A DNA stretch of 64,000 nucleotides from positions 1 to 64,000 of the forward strand of contig NZ_MUNU01000007.1 in NCBI RefSeq assembly GCF_002001085.1, read 5' to 3'. Shown here in pieces: positions 52,201-61,343 of the stretch. The DNA comes from Rhodanobacter sp. B05. GTDB taxonomy: Bacteria > Pseudomonadota > Gammaproteobacteria > Xanthomonadales > Rhodanobacteraceae. Made by a program: the position numbers and the translations under genes. The notes under the pieces were generated by a model. It ran no database searches, was not told the DNA's origin, and saw nothing but the letters and a program-made list of their open reading frames with translations. Numbering within the stretch: the first letter of the stretch is position 1; every line of letters starts with the position of its first letter.

Positions 52201-52515
52201 GTCCGACGGCGCCAGCGCCAGCGCGCCGATCGACGAGGCAGGTTGCTTGTCGAACAGCGCGTGCCAGGTGCGCCCGGCATCGTCGGTCTTCCACACACCG
52301 CCACCGGCGGTGCCTATGTAAAACGTGTCGGGTCTGGATGAGACGCCTGCGGCCATGGTTGCCCAGCCACCGCGGAACGGGCCGAGCTGACGCCATTCCA
52401 GCGCGCCGGTGACGCCCGCCGGCACCGGCGTTTCGGTGGCGGCGAGCTGGCTGCTGGCGCACAACAGCAACGCGCCGACAAGAATGGCCGGACGAAAGAC
52501 ATGACGAATCGACAT
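49258..52515 (-). CDS. Secreted BNR/sortilin-type beta-propeller protein (copy 1)
   Basis: This 1085-residue exported protein has a signal peptide (about 1-27) followed by LGPFRGGWATMAAG and many BNR/Asp-box repeats of the form S-(T/S)-D-G-G-x-(T/S)-W, e.g. STDGGRTW, STDGGKHW and SSDGGVTW. They form two VPS10/sortilin-like propellers (about 45-690). The C-terminal 300 residues contain a beta-sandwich and a helical tail. Such proteins are annotated as glycosyl hydrolases, but no catalytic residues can be assigned. The ATG at 52515 gives a clean signal peptide and has GGGGG upstream. Two paralogues lie 6-10 kb downstream on the plus strand. Confidence 0.85.
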   Translation of the reverse strand: MSIRHVFRPAILVGALLLCASSQLAATETPVPAGVTGALEWRQLGPFRGGWATMAAGVSSRPDTFYIGTAGGGVWKTDDAGRTWHALFDKQPASSIGALALAPSDPNVIYVGSGQVAARYDVGAGNGVYRSTDGGRTWQHMGLDETRHIGRILVDPQHPDTLLVGALGHYFGPNHERGVFRSTDGGKHWQQTLTINDDTGIVDLAADPANPAIVYAAAWQVRNYPWLSYFQPNAGPGSGLYRSSDGGVTWKRIRGHGWPTGTLGRIGIATGRGGRVYAVINAAPNSGNVPHAASKDQGGLYRSDDGGATWQLVSQQGWLENDYFSRLTVDPNDPDRIYSAGQSIRVSSDGGKSWHVFKGAPGGDDYHFVWIDPRNTQRMITASDQGAVITVNGGQSWSSWYNQPTGQFYHLAADNRFPYWVYSGQQDSGTVGIASRGDYGAISFRDWRPVGGDERDYDLPDPADANVVFGSGLGGRVSRWNRQTGVVQNVTPWPVNSYGQRPTDFKYHYTWITPIAFAAKAPYPLYMGAQVLFRSTDQGAHWDVISPELNGKRAGAKNCDGNPTTAEARDCGYGVIYSIAPSPRSNDEIWIGTDDGLIQRTADGGKSWHNVTPKGLRAWDRIDSLDVSAAQAGTAYAAVDGHRQDDFSPHLWRTHDDGASWTDISAGLPKTSFTTVLRADPVRTGLLYAGTDQGVFVSFDDGDHWQSLQRNLPTAWVRDLLVHDNDLIAATQGRAIWVLDDVTPLRQASAAIARAPAHLYTPATTVRVRANENKDTPLPPETPLGKNPPAGAVIDYRLAHAARGPVALEIRDSAGALVRRFSSADKPAELDADRYFAKGWLRPGAPLSAAAGAHRFVWDLRYARPQAIQYGYSISTSWDSDTPVTPEGPMALPGTYQLTLHVDGKSYQAPLKVVMDPRETAVTRADLSAGLAFSQEIGKQLLQVWQNYGQVQAVRKQLTALDDKLAGDAAHATQRASVEALLKQTAPLVSGSGENSMNLRAINDGLTDIATDVEGADRAPTDGQRQVVAASEARYGKANAQWQQIRENDLAKLNQNLRSAGRTAVKVPEPDQIHQEASEESEDMP

Positions 52516-52703
52516 GAAACCCCCGAGACAAGTACTCGCCGCACAAGGCATCGACGATACTCTGCCGTCGCTGGCCTCGCAGCAACGCAAGACTTTGCGC
52601 GGATCGCGGCGCTGAACCGCGCCCAACTTGCGTTCGGTGCGCGGTCGCCGCCAGGCAGGTTCGTGCGTTATCAAGGGCACACGACAACACCCAGGAGGTC
52701 GTC

Positions 52704-53867
52704 ATGCAAACCCGGACCATCACGAGCAGATCTTCCTTGCGGCACAGCTGGCTGGTGCGGGCGGCAGGCGCCCTGCTTGCCATCGGTGCCATCGCCGCGC
52801 TGCCCACGCGCGCGCAGGCCGGCGTGTACGTCTCGGTCAACATCGCGCCACCGATCCTGCCGATATACGAGCAGCCGATCATTCCCGGCCCCGGCTACCT
52901 GTGGACCCCGGGCTATTGGGCCTGGGGCGGCGACGGCTATTACTGGGTACCCGGCACCTGGGTGCTGCCGCCTTACGTGGGCGCGCTGTGGACCCCCGGC
53001 TACTGGGGCTGGGGTGGCGGCGTCTACGTCTTCCATCGCGGCTACTGGGGCCGGCATGTCGGCTTCTACGGCGGCATCGACTACGGCTACGGCTATGGCG
53101 GCCGCGGTTACGAAGGCGGCTATTGGCGCGGTGGCGGCTTCTACTACAACCGCAGCGTGAACCATGTCGGCGGCAACATCCGCAACGTCTACAACCGGAC
53201 CGTGGTTCGCAACACCACGATCATCAACAATCGACGCGCCAGCTTCAACGGCGGCCCGGGCGGGATCGCGGCACGCCCCACCTCGCAGGAGCGCGGCTGG
53301 GAACGCGATCAGCACCGCGGCCCGGTGGCGGCGCAACTGCAGCAGCGCAGCATGGCCAGCCGCACGCCGTCGATGCGCGCCGCCGTGAACCATGGCACAC
53401 CACCGATTGGCGCCACGCCGCGGGCGGGTGCCTTCAATGGCCGTGGCATCCCCACCACGCATGGCGCACCACGCGGCGCGGCCATGCATGACGGCGACGC
53501 CATGCGCTCGGCAAGTTTTGCGCCGCATGCGAATCCGTCCGCGCGCTCGTCCGGCCCATCCCGCTACGGCGCGTCGACCTCGGAAGGCAGCTACGCAAGG
53601 CCGAACAACAACTACGCGAGGAATCGCGAATCCGGCGCAGAGCGCGGCACCGCGTACCAGCCACAGGATGCTCGCGCCATGCGCTACCAGCCACAGGTCT
53701 CCCGTGCCCCACGCTACCGGCCACAGGCCTCCCGCCCGGCACCCGACTACGCGCGTGGCGGCTATCGACCGGCGAACCCGCGTCCCGCCGCGGCGCACGC
53801 CGCCGCACCACGCGGACATGCCGCAGCGCCCGCGCGCGGTGATCACCGCGACGACCATCATCACTGA
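52704..53867 (+). CDS. Exported YXWGXW-repeat protein
   Basis: This 387-residue protein has a signal peptide (about 1-39), then a Tyr/Trp/Gly/Pro-rich region (40-160) with YXWGXW-type repeats (LWTPGYWAWGGDGYYW, LWTPGYWGWGGG, RGYWGRHVGFYGG). A low-complexity basic C-terminus contains YQPQ and YRPQ repeats and ends in Asp/His (DDHHH). The family is known as YXWGXW repeat proteins, exported and of unknown function. It has its own promoter region (divergent from propeller copy 1) and a strong terminator behind it. Confidence 0.82.
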   Translation: MQTRTITSRSSLRHSWLVRAAGALLAIGAIAALPTRAQAGVYVSVNIAPPILPIYEQPIIPGPGYLWTPGYWAWGGDGYYWVPGTWVLPPYVGALWTPGYWGWGGGVYVFHRGYWGRHVGFYGGIDYGYGYGGRGYEGGYWRGGGFYYNRSVNHVGGNIRNVYNRTVVRNTTIINNRRASFNGGPGGIAARPTSQERGWERDQHRGPVAAQLQQRSMASRTPSMRAAVNHGTPPIGATPRAGAFNGRGIPTTHGAPRGAAMHDGDAMRSASFAPHANPSARSSGPSRYGASTSEGSYARPNNNYARNRESGAERGTAYQPQDARAMRYQPQVSRAPRYRPQASRPAPDYARGGYRPANPRPAAAHAAAPRGHAAAPARGDHRDDHHH

Positions 53868-53892
53868 TCCGGGCGACGCGTGAGCAAGACAG

Positions 53893-53912
53893 GGCCCGCC
53901 GCATGGCGGGCC
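53893..53912. terminator. Bidirectional terminator hairpin
   Basis: GGCCCGCC (53893-53900), loop GCAT, GGCGGGCC (53905-53912) followed by TTGT lies between the ends of the convergent YXWGXW and SMP-30-like genes. The stem is perfect, so it can serve either strand. Confidence 0.75.
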
Positions 53913-53926
53913 TTGTCGCCACCGGA

Positions 53927-54865
53927 TCAAGCCGGCGACGTCGGCAACTCGAACACGAGCAACGCCGGCTCGAGCATGCTGCCAAGGTATACCGAGCCCC
54001 GATGCTGGCAAACGCCGGTGACCATGCTGTAGCGGCCATCCTTCCAGCAGCAGTCATGCACGAGGCGGCCCGCGGAATCCAGCGCCAGCGCCCAGGCGAT
54101 CTTTTCGGGCGCAGGTTGCAGCACCTCGGGCAGACGCGCGACTACCTTGCGCAACCACAACGGCAGCTTGTGGATCCTGTCCAGCAGCGCATTGCGCGAC
54201 GAAGCGAGCGCCACCCAGAGCAGTCCATCCGCACTCATCGAGAGATTGTCCGGATACCCCGGCAGCTCGGCGAAGACTTCGTGCTGCCCGGCGCGCTCGC
54301 CTTTCAGCCAGTAACGCAGCAGTCGCGCCGCATTGGTCTCGGCGACGATGACGAACGACTCGTCGCGTGCCAGCGCCAGCCCGTTGCCGAACTGCAAGCC
54401 GTCGAGCAGCTTCTCCACGCGCCCATCGGGATGCCGATGCAGCAGCACGCCGGTGGGCAGGTGTTCGACAATGTCGAGTCGCCACTGCCGGAACGTGTAG
54501 CGCGCGCTCGAGGTGCTGACGAAAATGCTGCCGTCGCGCGCCGCCACGACATTGCTGCAGAACGGCAGCGGCCTGCCCTCGAAGCTGCTGATCAACGGCG
54601 TAACCGTGCCGTCGGCAGGATCGATCCGCACCACGCCACCGGGGCTGACGCAGGCCAGGATATTTCCATCGGGCAGGATCTCCAGCCCCAGCGGCCGGCC
54701 GTCCAGCCGGGCCAGCACCTGCACGTCGCCGCTGCGCGGATCGATACGAAGTACGCGGCCATCTTCCACGCCGGCGACCAGTCGGCCCCCGGCATCGACC
54801 ACGACATCCTCGGGCCCGTTGCCGGGCAACGGGATCAGGCGAGTGCCGGGCAGCTCGGCGGACAT
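53927..54865 (-). CDS. SMP-30/strictosidine-synthase-like beta-propeller
   Basis: This 312-residue protein has a six-bladed propeller of the SMP-30/gluconolactonase/strictosidine synthase group. Landmarks are GPEDVVVDAGGRLVAGVEDGRV, GRPLGLEILPDGNILAC, FCSNVVAARDGSIFVSTSS, FGNGLALARDESFVIVAET, GYPDNLSMSADGLLWVALA and the late VTGV.QH.GSVYLGS. The Asp/Asn residues at blade tops would bind Ca2+. No signal peptide is visible from the ATG at 54865, which has GGAG 9-10 nt upstream. It follows the TonB-receptor gene by 52 bp on the same strand and may act on the imported substrate (inference). Confidence 0.83.
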   Translation of the reverse strand: MSAELPGTRLIPLPGNGPEDVVVDAGGRLVAGVEDGRVLRIDPRSGDVQVLARLDGRPLGLEILPDGNILACVSPGGVVRIDPADGTVTPLISSFEGRPLPFCSNVVAARDGSIFVSTSSARYTFRQWRLDIVEHLPTGVLLHRHPDGRVEKLLDGLQFGNGLALARDESFVIVAETNAARLLRYWLKGERAGQHEVFAELPGYPDNLSMSADGLLWVALASSRNALLDRIHKLPLWLRKVVARLPEVLQPAPEKIAWALALDSAGRLVHDCCWKDGRYSMVTGVCQHRGSVYLGSMLEPALLVFELPTSPA

Positions 54866-54917
54866 GGGCGTTGGCTCCGTGATGACCCGCCCAGCATACG
54901 GCACCGCCATCGCCGGC

Positions 54918-57098
54918 CTACAACCCCAGCCGCACCCCCGCATACCACGACCGCCCCAGCGCCGGCTCCAGTCCGGTCTGCCACACGCGGTCGTAGTACT
55001 GGCGATCGGCGAGGTTGCTGACGCCGGCGAGCAGGGTGACGTGGCGGTTGAGCTGCCAGTCGCCGGCCAGATCCAGCACGGTATAAGCCGGGATGCGCGC
55101 CGGCAGGTAGCTGTTGCCGCTGCCCAGCGGCTGATCGGAGTCCTGCCAGAATTGCGCGGCAGAGGAGACCGCGGTGAGGCTCAGCTTGATGCGCCGCTCG
55201 ACGCGCCAGTTCACGCCGGCCTTCAGCAGGTAACGCGGCGCGTACGCCGGAATCTTGCCGACCTGGCCGGGGATCACGCTGGCGGTGAAGCGCGCGTTGA
55301 GCAGGCTGGCGCTGACGAAAGCCTCCAGATGTTCGCCACGATCGGCCAAGGCGGTATTCGCCAGGAAATCGTAGTTGAGCTGGCCCTCGAAACCGCGGCT
55401 GCGGGTATCGCCGCTGTTCACCTCGATCACGTCGGTGGCGTTGATGTGCTGCGCCTCGATGCGGTTGCGGAAATCGATCCAGAACACGCTGACGTCGTAG
55501 TACAGGCCGGTTACCGGCACACCATGCACGCCCAGCTCGTACGACAGCGATTTCGACGGATCGGGCGCATGGCCGGGCACCACGTTGGCGAACGGCGAGG
55601 CCATGTCGAAGTAGCGCAGCGGGCGCCAGCCTTGAGATACGCTGAAGTAAGTCTCGTTGCCGTGGCCGAAGTCGTTGCCGACGCCGAGCCCGAACAGCGG
55701 CAGGCTGCGCGCATCCGCCTCGTGAATCAGCGGACGACTGAGGAAAGGCGGACGCACGCTTTCATCGACGGCCACCCGCTCATGCTCCAACCGCACCGAA
55801 GGCACGATGTGGAAGCGATGCGGCAGGCGGAACACGTTCTCGGCGAAGATCGCCGCGTAGTCCGACGTACGCGCCTGCACCAGCCGCGGCGTGCCGCTGC
55901 GGTCGTGGCGATCGACGTACAGGTCGCTGCTGCTCCACTGCCGGAACGGATCATCCCCGTGGAACAGCGTGGTGCCGATCGTGAACGCATTGCCCCGGCC
56001 CCACTTCTTGCGCAGGCGCAGGTCGGCGCCAGCGGTGCGGAACTGCTCGTCCTGCAAGGTGGTGCCGGTCGGTGGCGGTTGCGGCGCCAGCGCACCGTTC
56101 GCGCCGCGGCTGGCCAGATCCTGGTACGCAAACCACAGCTTGCCCTCGAACAGCCAGCCGTCGCCGAATGTGCGGCGGTGGCCGAGCACCAACTGGTCGC
56201 GCGTCACCCAGTCCCGGTTGTACGGCGTCGGCGTGGCACGCGGGTTGGCCTGCCATTGCGGATAGCCGAGTCGGCCCGCATCGCCGGAGGCCGCATTGAT
56301 CGCGTGCAGGTCGATCCACCACAGCTGCCTGTCGTCCGGGCGGTAGTCGAGATACAGATCGGCCTGGCGCATCTGCGAGCCGGCGTTGGGCCGGCTGCCG
56401 TCGCTGCGGACATAGGCGGCGTCGGCGCGATACGTCCAGCGCCCGCTGCTGCCCTCGACCGCGTCGTAGGTCGAGTACAGGCCGTGGTTGCCGACCACCT
56501 GCTCGCTGCTCGCGGAGAACGGCGCGCCCGGCTTGGGGCGACGCGAAACCAGGTTGATCACCGGCGCAGGCTCTGGCCCGTACAACAGACTGGAACCGCC
56601 ACGAATGAGCTCGACCTCGGACAAGCTCTGCGTCAGCGGCATCGCATACAGCGTGGGGAAACCGATCCAGTCGCTTTCCAGCGGAATGCCGTCCTGCATC
56701 ACCAGCACGTATTCCGATTCCTGCGGATTGCCCAGGCCGCGATAGCTCAGGTTGAACTGGGTCGGCGTGGGCTGCTGCGACACCTGCACGCCGGGCGAGC
56801 GCGCCAGCAACTGGTCGAGGTTGTTGCCGATCACGGTCGGCTGGTCGGCCAGGTGGGTCACCGTGGTCTTCCTGGTCACGGTGATCTTGGTGCCATCGAC
56901 CTCGGGCAGCATGTGTTCGAGCTTGGCCTTGAGCGTCTCGCGCCAGGCTTCTGAATTCACGTCGACCGGCGCCAGGTTGGTCGCCTTCCTGGGCGTCGCC
57001 CGAGGGGCATCCGTCGCGGACTGCTGCGCCCGCGCCGCGAACGCAGCGAGTGAGAGGACGACGGCAAGTGGCAACAAGGCATGGCGCGGAATCGGCAC
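54918..57098 (-). CDS. TonB-dependent receptor, FecA/siderophore-like
   Basis: This 726-residue outer-membrane receptor starts at GTG (57098) with a signal peptide (about 1-24). The plug contains VIGNNLDQLLARSPGVQVSQQP, FNLSYRGLGNPQESEYVLVMQDGIPL, VELIRGGSSLLYGPEPAPVINLVSRRPKPG, landmarks of the siderophore-type group. The barrel extends to the C-terminus (WYAGVRLGL). No clear Fur box or riboswitch was seen upstream. The SMP-30-like gene follows 52 bp downstream on the same strand. The ligand is unknown. Confidence 0.88.
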   Translation of the reverse strand: MPIPRHALLPLAVVLSLAAFAARAQQSATDAPRATPRKATNLAPVDVNSEAWRETLKAKLEHMLPEVDGTKITVTRKTTVTHLADQPTVIGNNLDQLLARSPGVQVSQQPTPTQFNLSYRGLGNPQESEYVLVMQDGIPLESDWIGFPTLYAMPLTQSLSEVELIRGGSSLLYGPEPAPVINLVSRRPKPGAPFSASSEQVVGNHGLYSTYDAVEGSSGRWTYRADAAYVRSDGSRPNAGSQMRQADLYLDYRPDDRQLWWIDLHAINAASGDAGRLGYPQWQANPRATPTPYNRDWVTRDQLVLGHRRTFGDGWLFEGKLWFAYQDLASRGANGALAPQPPPTGTTLQDEQFRTAGADLRLRKKWGRGNAFTIGTTLFHGDDPFRQWSSSDLYVDRHDRSGTPRLVQARTSDYAAIFAENVFRLPHRFHIVPSVRLEHERVAVDESVRPPFLSRPLIHEADARSLPLFGLGVGNDFGHGNETYFSVSQGWRPLRYFDMASPFANVVPGHAPDPSKSLSYELGVHGVPVTGLYYDVSVFWIDFRNRIEAQHINATDVIEVNSGDTRSRGFEGQLNYDFLANTALADRGEHLEAFVSASLLNARFTASVIPGQVGKIPAYAPRYLLKAGVNWRVERRIKLSLTAVSSAAQFWQDSDQPLGSGNSYLPARIPAYTVLDLAGDWQLNRHVTLLAGVSNLADRQYYDRVWQTGLEPALGRSWYAGVRLGL

Positions 57099-57330
57099 GG
57101 TTCATCTCGGGGAAAATCCAGCCGCACGTTATCACCCGCTTCGCGATCTGGCGCCATAGGCCAGAGGTTTACCCGCTGCCCCATCGCGGAGCGCCGCTTG
57201 CGGGCGTAAGCTTTCGGCTTGTCGCATGTCTCCGACGTTGCGCGAGAGAGGCATGCACCGTGCTGGCCGCCACCATGTTGCCAGTCGCTGCCCGCGCCTT
57301 GCGGGCGCCACCAGAGGGAGGTCTGGTTCC

Positions 57331-58080
57331 ATGCGTATGCCCTTGCTGTGCTGTGCACTCCTGCTACTCGCCACGTCCGCGCGGGCGACGACGGCGGACG
57401 AACTGGTCGCGAAGAATCTCGCCGCCCGCGGCGGTCTCGACAAGATCCACGCGATCACCACGCTGAAGCTCGAAGGCAAGCTGCGTATCGGCGGCCAGTT
57501 CGACCTGGCGTTCACCTCCTACCAGAAGACGCCGGACTCGACCCGCATCGAAGCCACGATCCAGGGCCTGACCCAGATCCAGGCCTGGGACGGCAAGGAT
57601 GCCTGGCAGATCTCGCCGTTCCAGGGCCGCCGCGATCCGGAACGCATGTCCGGCGACGACGCCAAGGGCCTGGCCGACGACGCCTCGATCGGCGGTCCGC
57701 TGGTTGATTGGAAGGCCAGGGGCAGCACGCTGGCCTACCTGGGCACCGAGGACATCGACGGCACCCCGGCACACAAGCTCAAGCTCACGCTGAAGAACGG
57801 CGACGTCGAATACGTCTATCTCGACCCGGATCATTTCCTGACCATCCGCACGGTCAGTCAGATGACGGTGCGCGGCACGTTGGTGAAATCGACAACCGAC
57901 TATGGCGATTACGAACGGATCAACGGCGTGTACTTCCCGTTCTCCTCCACCACCAGCTCCGACGGCGGCGGCGACGGCGGTGGCAGCCAGCAGCTCTCCG
58001 TGCTGAAGGCCAGCGCGAACGTGCCGATGGCCGACAGCCTGTTCGCGTTCCCGGCAGGCGCCGGCAAAGGAGCGAAGTGA
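57331..58080 (+). CDS. LolA-like exported protein
   Basis: This 249-residue protein has a signal peptide (about 1-18) and a LolA/LolB-like fold (outer-membrane lipoprotein-sorting type). Landmarks are ADELVAKNLAARGGLDKIHAITTLKLEGKL, YQKTPDSTRIEA, AWDGKDAWQISPF, YLGTEDIDGTPAHKLKLTLKNGD and YVYLDPDHFLTIR. A Gly/Ser/Asp-rich stretch precedes the C-terminus. True LolA acts with LolCDE; this relative is not next to those genes and may have another hydrophobic cargo. The ATG at 57331 follows a GGGAGG stretch. The next propeller gene starts on its stop codon (TGATG), so the two are coupled. Confidence 0.75.
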   Translation: MRMPLLCCALLLLATSARATTADELVAKNLAARGGLDKIHAITTLKLEGKLRIGGQFDLAFTSYQKTPDSTRIEATIQGLTQIQAWDGKDAWQISPFQGRRDPERMSGDDAKGLADDASIGGPLVDWKARGSTLAYLGTEDIDGTPAHKLKLTLKNGDVEYVYLDPDHFLTIRTVSQMTVRGTLVKSTTDYGDYERINGVYFPFSSTTSSDGGGDGGGSQQLSVLKASANVPMADSLFAFPAGAGKGAK

Positions 58081-61000
58081 TGAAACACCTCGTGCAGAAG
58101 CAACTCGTCATTTCGGCGCTCGCCGTGACCTTGTCACTGATCAGCGTTGTCGCCATCGCCGCATCCGCCAGCAGCGCAGGCATGGCCCGTTTCGACGCTG
58201 GCGCGATCTCCGGCCTCGGCGCGCGCAACATCGGTTCGGCCGCCATGAGCGGGCGCATTGCCGCGCTCGCCGCCGCGCCCGAGAAGGACGGCAAGCTGCT
58301 GATCTACGTCGGCGCCGCCAGCGGCGGCGTGTGGAAATCCGACGACGGCGGCACCACTTACACGCCGGTGTTCGACAAGCAGCCGGTACAGTCGATCGGC
58401 GACATCGAGATCGACCCGCAGCACCACGACACCGTCTGGGTCGGTACCGGCGAGTCGTGGACGCGCAACTCGGTGTCGATCGGCGATGGCATCTACAAGT
58501 CCACCGACGGCGGCGAAACGTGGACGAACATGGGGCTGAAGGGCTCCGAGCGGATCTCGAAGATCATCATCGATCCGCAGGACAGCAACACCGTCTACGC
58601 CTGCGCCCCGGGCAAGCTGTGGAGCGACTCGGCCGACCGCGGCCTGTACAAGACCCGCGACGGCGGCAAGTCGTGGACGCTGGTGCTGAAAGGCCGCAAC
58701 CTGTCCACCGGCTGTTCCTCGCTGGCGATGGATCCGAAGAACCCGAATGTGCTGTTCGCCGGCATGTGGGATTTCCGCCGCAAGGGCTGGACGTTCCGCT
58801 CCGGCGGCGAATCGCCCACCGCGCCGTCGGCCAGCGGCCTGTTCCGTTCCGACGATGGCGGCAAGTCGTGGACCGAAATCACCAGTGCGGCCAACAAGGG
58901 TTTCCCGGTGAAGCCGTATGGCCGCATCGCGGTGGCGGTGGCGCCGTCCAATCCATCGATCGTCTACAGCCTGGTCGAGTCGCCGCATTCGGCGCTGTAC
59001 CGCTCCGACGACGGCGGCAAGACCTGGCAGCAGCGCGACAAGAGCCAGTTGATGGTGTGGCGACCGTTCTACTTCGCCAACCTGATCGTCGACCCGCACA
59101 ACCCGGAGCGCCTGTTCAAGCCCGACCTCAACCTGATCCAGAGCGTGGACGGCGGCAAGAGTTTCGCCAACGTCGGCGGCGGCGCCCATGGCGATTCGCA
59201 CGTGGTGTGGATCGATCCGCGCGATACCCAGAACGTCATCGTCGGCGACGACGGCGGCCTGTGGTATTCGAAGGATGGCGGCAACAAGTGGTGGAAGGCG
59301 GACAACCTGCCGGTGTCGCAGTTCTACCACGTGAGCGTGGACAACGCCGATCCGTACCGGGTCTACGGCGGCCTGCAGGACAACGCCTGCTGGGTCGGCG
59401 ATTCGGCCTTCCCCGGCGGCATCGCCAATTCGCAGTGGGCGAATTACTGCGGCGGCGACGGCTTCTGGATGTTCGACGATCCGGCCGACCCTAACTACAT
59501 CTACATGGAAACCCAGGGCGGCACGGTGACCCGGGTGAATCGCCACACGCACGAGGCGCGCGACATCCAGCCCAAGCCGAACTACAACGAAAAGCTGCGC
59601 TGGAACTGGAACACGCCGATCGCGCTGAGCCCGAACGAGAAGGGCACGATCTACATGGGCGCGCAGTTCCTGTTCCGCTCGCGCGATCACGGCCAGAGCT
59701 GGGATCGCATCTCGCCCGACCTCACCACCAACGATCCGGCCAAGCAGCAGCAGGAGAAATCCGGCGGCGTCACCGTGGACAACTCGTATGCCGAGACCTA
59801 CACCACGATCTACTCGATCAGCGAATCGCCGAAGCAGGCCGGCCTGATCTGGGTCGGCACCGACGACGGCAACCTGCAGCTGACCCGCGACGACGGCAAG
59901 CACTGGAGCAACGTGGTCGGCAACATCCACGGCCTGCCCAGGGGCGAGTGGGTGTCGTGGGTGCAGGCCAGCAGCTTCGATCCCGGCACCGCCTACGTCG
60001 CGTTCGACCGGCACAGCTTCGGCGACATGGCGCCGTACATCTACCAGACCCGCGACTACGGCAAATCGTGGACCGCGCTGGTGACGCCAACGCAGGCCAA
60101 GGGCCTGCGCGGCTACGTGCACGTGATCAAGCAGGATCCGGTGAAACCGAACCTGCTGTATGCCGGCACCGAATTCGGCCTGTGGATCTCGATCGACGAC
60201 GGCGGCCACTGGGCACAGTTCAAGGGTGGCCGCTTCCCCGCGGTGGCGGTGCGCGACATCGCGTTCCAGAATCGCGATGCCGCGCTGGTGCTTGCCACCC
60301 ACGGCCGCGGCATCTGGATCGTCGACGACATCACGCCGCTGCGCGCGCTCGATGCGACGGTGCTGGACAGCGAGGCAAGCTTCCTCCCTTCGCAACCCGT
60401 GCAGCAGCGCATCCAGGGCTACGGCGGCTGGCCCGGCGGCGATGCCGCCTTCGTCGGACCCAACCCCACCGACGGTGCGGTGATCACCTATTACCAGCGC
60501 AGTCGCCACCTGTTCGGCAAGTTGAAGATCGATGTGCTCGACAGCAGGGGTGATCTGGTGGACAGCCTGCCCGCCAGCGTGCGCCGCGGCATCAATCGGG
60601 TGACCTGGTCGATGCGCACCAGGCCGCCGCGGGTGCCGCCGGCGGCGCAGATCGCCGGCAACTCGATCATCGGTCCGCGCGTGGTGCCGGGCGTCTACAC
60701 GGTGCGCATGACCAAGGGCAAGGATGTGTTCGAAACGAAGCTGACGGTGGTGCTGGACCGGCGCGACACGTTCAGCCTCGCCGATCGCCAGGCCCAGTTC
60801 GACGCGGCCACGCGGGTCAAGACGCTGTTCGGCAACATGAGCGACCTGGTCGCGCGCATCAACGCCGTGCGCAGCGCCGCCGACGCCGAAGCGGCCAGCC
60901 TGCCCGCGCAGGACGCCAGCCGCAAGCAGCTGGCCAGCCTCAGCGAACAGGCCAACGCGATCCGCCAGAAGATCGTGGCCACCACCGAGGGCGGCGCGAT

Positions 61001-61301
61001 CACCGGCGAGGAACGCCTGCGCGAACACGCCGACGAACTGTACGGCGCGATCATGTCGTGGGATGGCCGACCCGCCGATTACCAGCTGGCCTACATCGAC
61101 ACGCTCAACCGCGAACTCGGCGACGTGCAGAAAGCCTTCACTGCGTTCCAGGACGGGCCACTGGCCAGGACCAATGCCGAGCTGAAGTCACACCAGCTCA
61201 AGGAAATCAGCGTGCCGGCCACGGTACCCGAACAGGACGGCGACTCGGGCGGCGGCAAGGAAGGCCTCGAAGCCCTGCTGCGCGGCCTCGACCGCGACTG
61301 A
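58080..61301 (+). CDS. Secreted BNR/sortilin-type beta-propeller protein (copy 2)
   Basis: This 1073-residue protein has a signal peptide (about 1-29), then ARNIGSAAMSGRIAAL and repeated Asp-boxes (KSDDGGTTY, KSTDGGETW, KTRDGGKSW, RSDDGGKSW). The layout is like copy 1, including the QFYHVSVDN..PYRVYGGLQDN segment and a C-terminal part with a beta-sandwich (MRTRPPRVPP) and helical tail. The ATG at 58080 overlaps the stop of the LolA-like gene by one base. The function is unproven; the family includes secreted peptidase- and glycosidase-like annotations. Confidence 0.86.
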   Translation: MKHLVQKQLVISALAVTLSLISVVAIAASASSAGMARFDAGAISGLGARNIGSAAMSGRIAALAAAPEKDGKLLIYVGAASGGVWKSDDGGTTYTPVFDKQPVQSIGDIEIDPQHHDTVWVGTGESWTRNSVSIGDGIYKSTDGGETWTNMGLKGSERISKIIIDPQDSNTVYACAPGKLWSDSADRGLYKTRDGGKSWTLVLKGRNLSTGCSSLAMDPKNPNVLFAGMWDFRRKGWTFRSGGESPTAPSASGLFRSDDGGKSWTEITSAANKGFPVKPYGRIAVAVAPSNPSIVYSLVESPHSALYRSDDGGKTWQQRDKSQLMVWRPFYFANLIVDPHNPERLFKPDLNLIQSVDGGKSFANVGGGAHGDSHVVWIDPRDTQNVIVGDDGGLWYSKDGGNKWWKADNLPVSQFYHVSVDNADPYRVYGGLQDNACWVGDSAFPGGIANSQWANYCGGDGFWMFDDPADPNYIYMETQGGTVTRVNRHTHEARDIQPKPNYNEKLRWNWNTPIALSPNEKGTIYMGAQFLFRSRDHGQSWDRISPDLTTNDPAKQQQEKSGGVTVDNSYAETYTTIYSISESPKQAGLIWVGTDDGNLQLTRDDGKHWSNVVGNIHGLPRGEWVSWVQASSFDPGTAYVAFDRHSFGDMAPYIYQTRDYGKSWTALVTPTQAKGLRGYVHVIKQDPVKPNLLYAGTEFGLWISIDDGGHWAQFKGGRFPAVAVRDIAFQNRDAALVLATHGRGIWIVDDITPLRALDATVLDSEASFLPSQPVQQRIQGYGGWPGGDAAFVGPNPTDGAVITYYQRSRHLFGKLKIDVLDSRGDLVDSLPASVRRGINRVTWSMRTRPPRVPPAAQIAGNSIIGPRVVPGVYTVRMTKGKDVFETKLTVVLDRRDTFSLADRQAQFDAATRVKTLFGNMSDLVARINAVRSAADAEAASLPAQDASRKQLASLSEQANAIRQKIVATTEGGAITGEERLREHADELYGAIMSWDGRPADYQLAYIDTLNRELGDVQKAFTAFQDGPLARTNAELKSHQLKEISVPATVPEQDGDSGGGKEGLEALLRGLDRD

Positions 61302-61343
61302 ACGCGGCGCACCAAGACCGCGCCCGGATCGACCAGCGGTCAA

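Noticed and set aside
49213-52341. Plus-strand 1042-residue open frame
   Set aside because: Antisense to propeller copy 1, whose signal peptide and Asp-boxes are clear. The mirrored repeats produce the apparent regularity.
57099-57330. Cobalamin riboswitch or Fur box before the FecA-like receptor
   Set aside because: The B12-box and a Fur-like AT-rich palindrome were looked for on the minus strand and not found.
58134-61028. Minus-strand 964-residue open frame
   Set aside because: Antisense to propeller copy 2; repetitive Val/Ala/Arg/His composition only.
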